From: Aquabacterium sp.
Lineage (GTDB): Bacteria; Pseudomonadota; Gammaproteobacteria; Burkholderiales; Burkholderiaceae_C
Length of the DNA: 64,000 nucleotides
Assembly: GCF_016234775.1 (NCBI RefSeq)
Contig: NZ_JACRAH010000044.1
Coordinates: 1 to 64,000, forward strand
Direction: 5' to 3'
The translations under genes and the position numbers were made by a program. Numbering within the stretch: the stretch's first letter is position 1; every line of letters starts with the position of its first letter. The notes below the pieces were generated by a model, which was given only the letters and a program-made list of their open reading frames with translations, was not told the origin of the DNA and did not search any database. Below are positions 62,201-64,000 of this stretch, piece by piece.

Positions 62201-64000
62201 GCCATCGCGGCTGGCCAGCACATGCCGCCCACTGCTCATCCAGAGTTGCTGCCCATCAGCATTCAGATGCAGGCGCGCATCCCGACCCGCAAAGGCTTGA
62301 GACACGATGACGATCTGGCCTTTGTCAGCACGCACCCAGGTCTGGCCGCCATCGTTGGTTGACGCCAGGAAGCGCGCGCCGGCCACCCAGCCACGCCGGC
62401 CGTCCGCGGAGAAGCGCACGGCATGCAGATCGCGGGACTCCGGGCTGCGCGGCTCCAGGACCTGCAAGGACCAGGTGGTGCCGCCATCCAGGCTGGCCGC
62501 CAAGGTGCCACTGTCACCCACGGCCCAGATCCGGCGGCCATCGGCAGACACGGACAAGGCGCGCAACTGCCCGGGTTGCTGAACCGCATCAGGCTTGGTA
62601 GAGCCAGATGCGGTCACCGCAGGCAGGGTACGCACGTACCAGGTGACCCCACCGTCACGGGTACCCAACATCTCGCCCCAAGGCCCGATGGCCCAACCTT
62701 GCTGCCCATCAGCCGCGAAGGCGAAATCGGCCAGGACGTCCTCGCCGCCCGCCAGGCGCATCCAATGGGCGCCGCCATCTTGGGTGCCCAGCAGCGTGCC
62801 ATGGTCGCCCACGGCCCAGCCGCGCTGGCCGTCCGGATCGACATGGATGGCGCGCAAGGTATGGCGCGTCAGGCTGGCTTGTTCATCCCACTTGCTGCCC
62901 CCCTCCTGGGTGAACAGGATGCGGCCGTTGGCGCCAACCACCCAGACACGCTGACCATCGGCCATGGCGCTGATGCCCTGCCAATCGTCCTTCGCACCTC
63001 GCCCTGCGTCAAAGAAGTTGCTGGCCACACCCGGGTCATAGCGCACGACGGTGCCTTTGCTACCCGCTTGCCATGCGAACTTGCCCGCTGCGCTCACCGC
63101 CTGAATGGGCACGACAGCGCCTGTGCGGCCCACGACCGAGCTCCACTTCCCGCCCCCGTCTTCACTGTGATAGGCCTGGCCGCGCTCACCCACCACCACC
63201 ACAAGACCATCTCGGCTGGCGCTCACGCTCGTGAGATTGTCCTTGGTGGGCTGGACATAGGCCTGCGCTTGCCAGGTACGGCCCAGATCCGCTGTTTGCA
63301 GGAACACGCCCGCATCACCCACGAGCCAGCCACGTCGGCCGTCAGCCGTGAAGGCCACTGATCGCAAGGTGGCATTGCCCACCAGGGCGGGCAGCTTCTG
63401 CGCCGCCCAATGTCTGCCACCATCGCTGGTGGCCAGCAGCACACCCTGCTCGCCCACGGCCCAGCCTTGCTGCGCGTTGATGAAGTACACACCCTTGAGG
63501 GCCACACGCAGCGGGTCGCTCACCAGGGAGACCGCCCTCGCTGAGAATGACTCCGGTGGTGGCGCCACCACATCGGTCTTGGGCGTGGCAAGCTTCTGAG
63601 CCACGGGGGGCGCTTTGGTCGCCTTGGGTGGCACAGGCTGGACGACCTTGCTGACCTCGGGTGGGGCGTTCCCTTCCACCACAGGCCGTACAGGCAGCGA
63701 GAACGACTTCAGCTGCTCGGGCGATCGGATGGTCTGCACCTGCTGCTGAACCGACGGCCGCGCCTTCTGCTCGACAACATTGTCCGCAGACACCGACGCA
63801 CCGGGCTGCACCAAAGGGGCTTCGGGCACGGCATTGGCCGTCGCCGCATGGGCGCTGGGCAGCCCGGGCAACCAGTCCAACCAGCGAAAACGGCGTAGAT
63901 CCACGCTGGCCGTAGGCGCCCCGGTCGGTGCGGCATCCCCCTTGACGGGCGCTTGCTGCGCGGTCGGCGGGTTCTGTTGTGTCCAGCTCAGGCCACCATC
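59219..64000 (-). CDS. YCF48 beta-propeller / KAP P-loop NTPase fusion, 5' end outside window
   Basis: At least 1593 residues are visible and the frame is open to base 64000, so the start lies beyond the edge; the GTG at 63904 is internal. A Pro/Ala/Val-rich linker (about 63500-63960) is preceded by one YCF48-type box, DGGLSW, at the very edge. Twelve more Asp-box repeats (for example SDGGRHW, QDGGAHW, EDGGKSW) lie between about 63430 and 61770. A TM helix (WYVLLLLLTGLSAAALLVFV) leads into a KAP NTPase with Walker A GEWGCGKSS near 61486-61463. TM helices lie between Walker A and the Walker B VIFIDDLDRC near 60385-60355. Two further TM helices and a helical C-terminus follow. Its function is unknown. 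Confidence 0.88.
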   Translation of the reverse strand, partial: DGGLSWTQQNPPTAQQAPVKGDAAPTGAPTASVDLRRFRWLDWLPGLPSAHAATANAVPEAPLVQPGASVSADNVVEQKARPSVQQQVQTIRSPEQLKSFSLPVRPVVEGNAPPEVSKVVQPVPPKATKAPPVAQKLATPKTDVVAPPPESFSARAVSLVSDPLRVALKGVYFINAQQGWAVGEQGVLLATSDGGRHWAAQKLPALVGNATLRSVAFTADGRRGWLVGDAGVFLQTADLGRTWQAQAYVQPTKDNLTSVSASRDGLVVVVGERGQAYHSEDGGGKWSSVVGRTGAVVPIQAVSAAGKFAWQAGSKGTVVRYDPGVASNFFDAGRGAKDDWQGISAMADGQRVWVVGANGRILFTQEGGSKWDEQASLTRHTLRAIHVDPDGQRGWAVGDHGTLLGTQDGGAHWMRLAGGEDVLADFAFAADGQQGWAIGPWGEMLGTRDGGVTWYVRTLPAVTASGSTKPDAVQQPGQLRALSVSADGRRIWAVGDSGTLAASLDGGTTWSLQVLEPRSPESRDLHAVRFSADGRRGWVAGARFLASTNDGGQTWVRADKGQIVIVSQAFAGRDARLHLNADGQQLWMSSGRHVLASRDGGQVWVPQVSLPEGAPQRLTDLQFTGDGQRGWVVGSQGVVLSTEDGGKSWLAWSTSPGGTSKPMGRTGTGAWLHSVAVLGNGSQMWAAGEGTLLQTLDGGRNWQSQPAPGGHARVIRFSADGKQGWVAGAGGSLHTTFDNGQHWLPLATYERHWAPWYVLLLLLTGLSAAALLVFVDASGRSTAEAQDEPIGQVAMVLSSDQPVADKASDRLGFRPAVEALSAFIRNARTEPRITLAVTGEWGCGKSSVMRMLQTDLKQAGFRTAWFNAWHHQQEGRQLTALFNVVMQQAVPQFWRQPFAWLRVRSRLIWGRGWFYRSVAVAMAGALAVGAGDLFSVGTQPAMDNLRLNFKHYILQQQQTIVTGRTLDKLDPFRRALAKNGTTVAVAPASGAEAASAVASADALDASRDPDTQPYSVAALAALAHMPPPAAGKPATLPADPCDVRELVQALQKAVPVRPEIYCYMKHALLWEPATQMQQCGDRRDVAPERRCVFEQPQDLLATVRAHIPDGKLRPSEEQAIRDAVETVPPPTLFPWLQRSLLGGFIGFILLLFTKGWTIGGLQILEPLKALLGQARQVDEGKEPTGTVERCRAEFGLLTDALGGRLVIFIDDLDRCSVETVNGLMELTNYLVDVGQCFVVIGAAMDRVMSCITPPVKDETGTYARDYLRKLVHIELPVPEAQDRLKELMVVVKRPKGEDSKPRWRRVLDGLLTLLANWRQQILQLVLLGAVLSILSLAFMWGRVLQEGGEGHVQDIDRAAETASPLNRSGNKPSALNAFDQRDLDVFNGNRSADPVEPRAQASLVAAGPEARLTPAMWWGLAFALPLAALIWRWLVSHRAAITVALGGAIRLHDSGRFMDALDLWKEVVVAADPTPRHVKRFYNRARLFAAYEQRDVASRKVAATPESHLVMLAALHHTGPERLTQLKQAVSLYQGLGRGGDIEGQLDGVLKVLANWPQALQEALKAHALMFTALPDAAQIDRFETRLRGLLVT

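Noticed and set aside
63902..63904. GTG as the start of the propeller-KAP gene
   Set aside because: The frame is open upstream to the window edge and encodes another Asp-box.

Overview
The window is GC-rich, densely coding DNA with the gene content of a beta-proteobacterium, most likely order Burkholderiales. The pointers are a FlhC flagellar master regulator, an MCP without a C-terminal receptor-tethering pentapeptide, an AttEFGH-type ABC operon, valine-degradation genes and c-di-GMP proteins. The order-level placement is inferred from gene content and codon use; no rRNA gene is present. I see no tRNA, rRNA, insertion sequence, prophage integrase or CRISPR array.

Layout. 1-4996 holds the end of flhC with a strong terminator, a GNAT-like protein, a PilZ protein, a small membrane protein, a chemoreceptor and a periplasmic chalcone-isomerase-fold protein. 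5015-11945 holds a lipoprotein, AcuI/YhdH reductase, an AttE/AttFG/AttH-like export operon (with a G10 tract in the permease) and a DUF1289 protein. 11956-17239 (minus strand) is a compact peptide-export operon: a 59-residue double-glycine-type precursor, then TolC, HlyD and a C39-peptidase ABC transporter. An AraC regulator faces it. 18767-24432 is a valine/branched-chain acyl-CoA catabolic operon with a divergent AraC regulator. 24554-29064 has an EAL phosphodiesterase, a hotdog protein, a START-fold protein and an M48 metalloprotease. 29083-33008 is a tandem pair of TPR/GT41 O-GlcNAc-transferase-like proteins. 33176-34680 is an AbiEi/AbiEii type IV toxin-antitoxin pair.

34814-58180 (minus strand) is a complete-looking extracellular contractile injection system (eCIS) operon. 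In transcription order it encodes: cap (Afp16/DUF4255), an unknown 335-aa protein, sheath, two tube proteins, DUF5908, a LysM hub protein, a VgrG-like spike (probable ATT start), PAAR tip, gp25, Afp11-like and Afp12-like baseplate proteins, an unknown 918-aa protein, tape measure, AAA+ ATPase, and a 1160-aa cargo. The cargo carries the eCIS-core domain (DUF4157), a long helical middle and a C-terminal nuclease-like plus helix-hairpin-helix region. Upstream lie a sigma70-like promoter with a palindrome, an overlooked 44-codon ORF, a 161-aa unknown, and a giant YCF48 beta-propeller/KAP P-loop NTPase fusion that runs off the right edge.

Two systems deserve most attention: the eCIS with its nuclease cargo and the neighbouring propeller-KAP protein, and the self-contained double-glycine peptide export operon with its own regulator.
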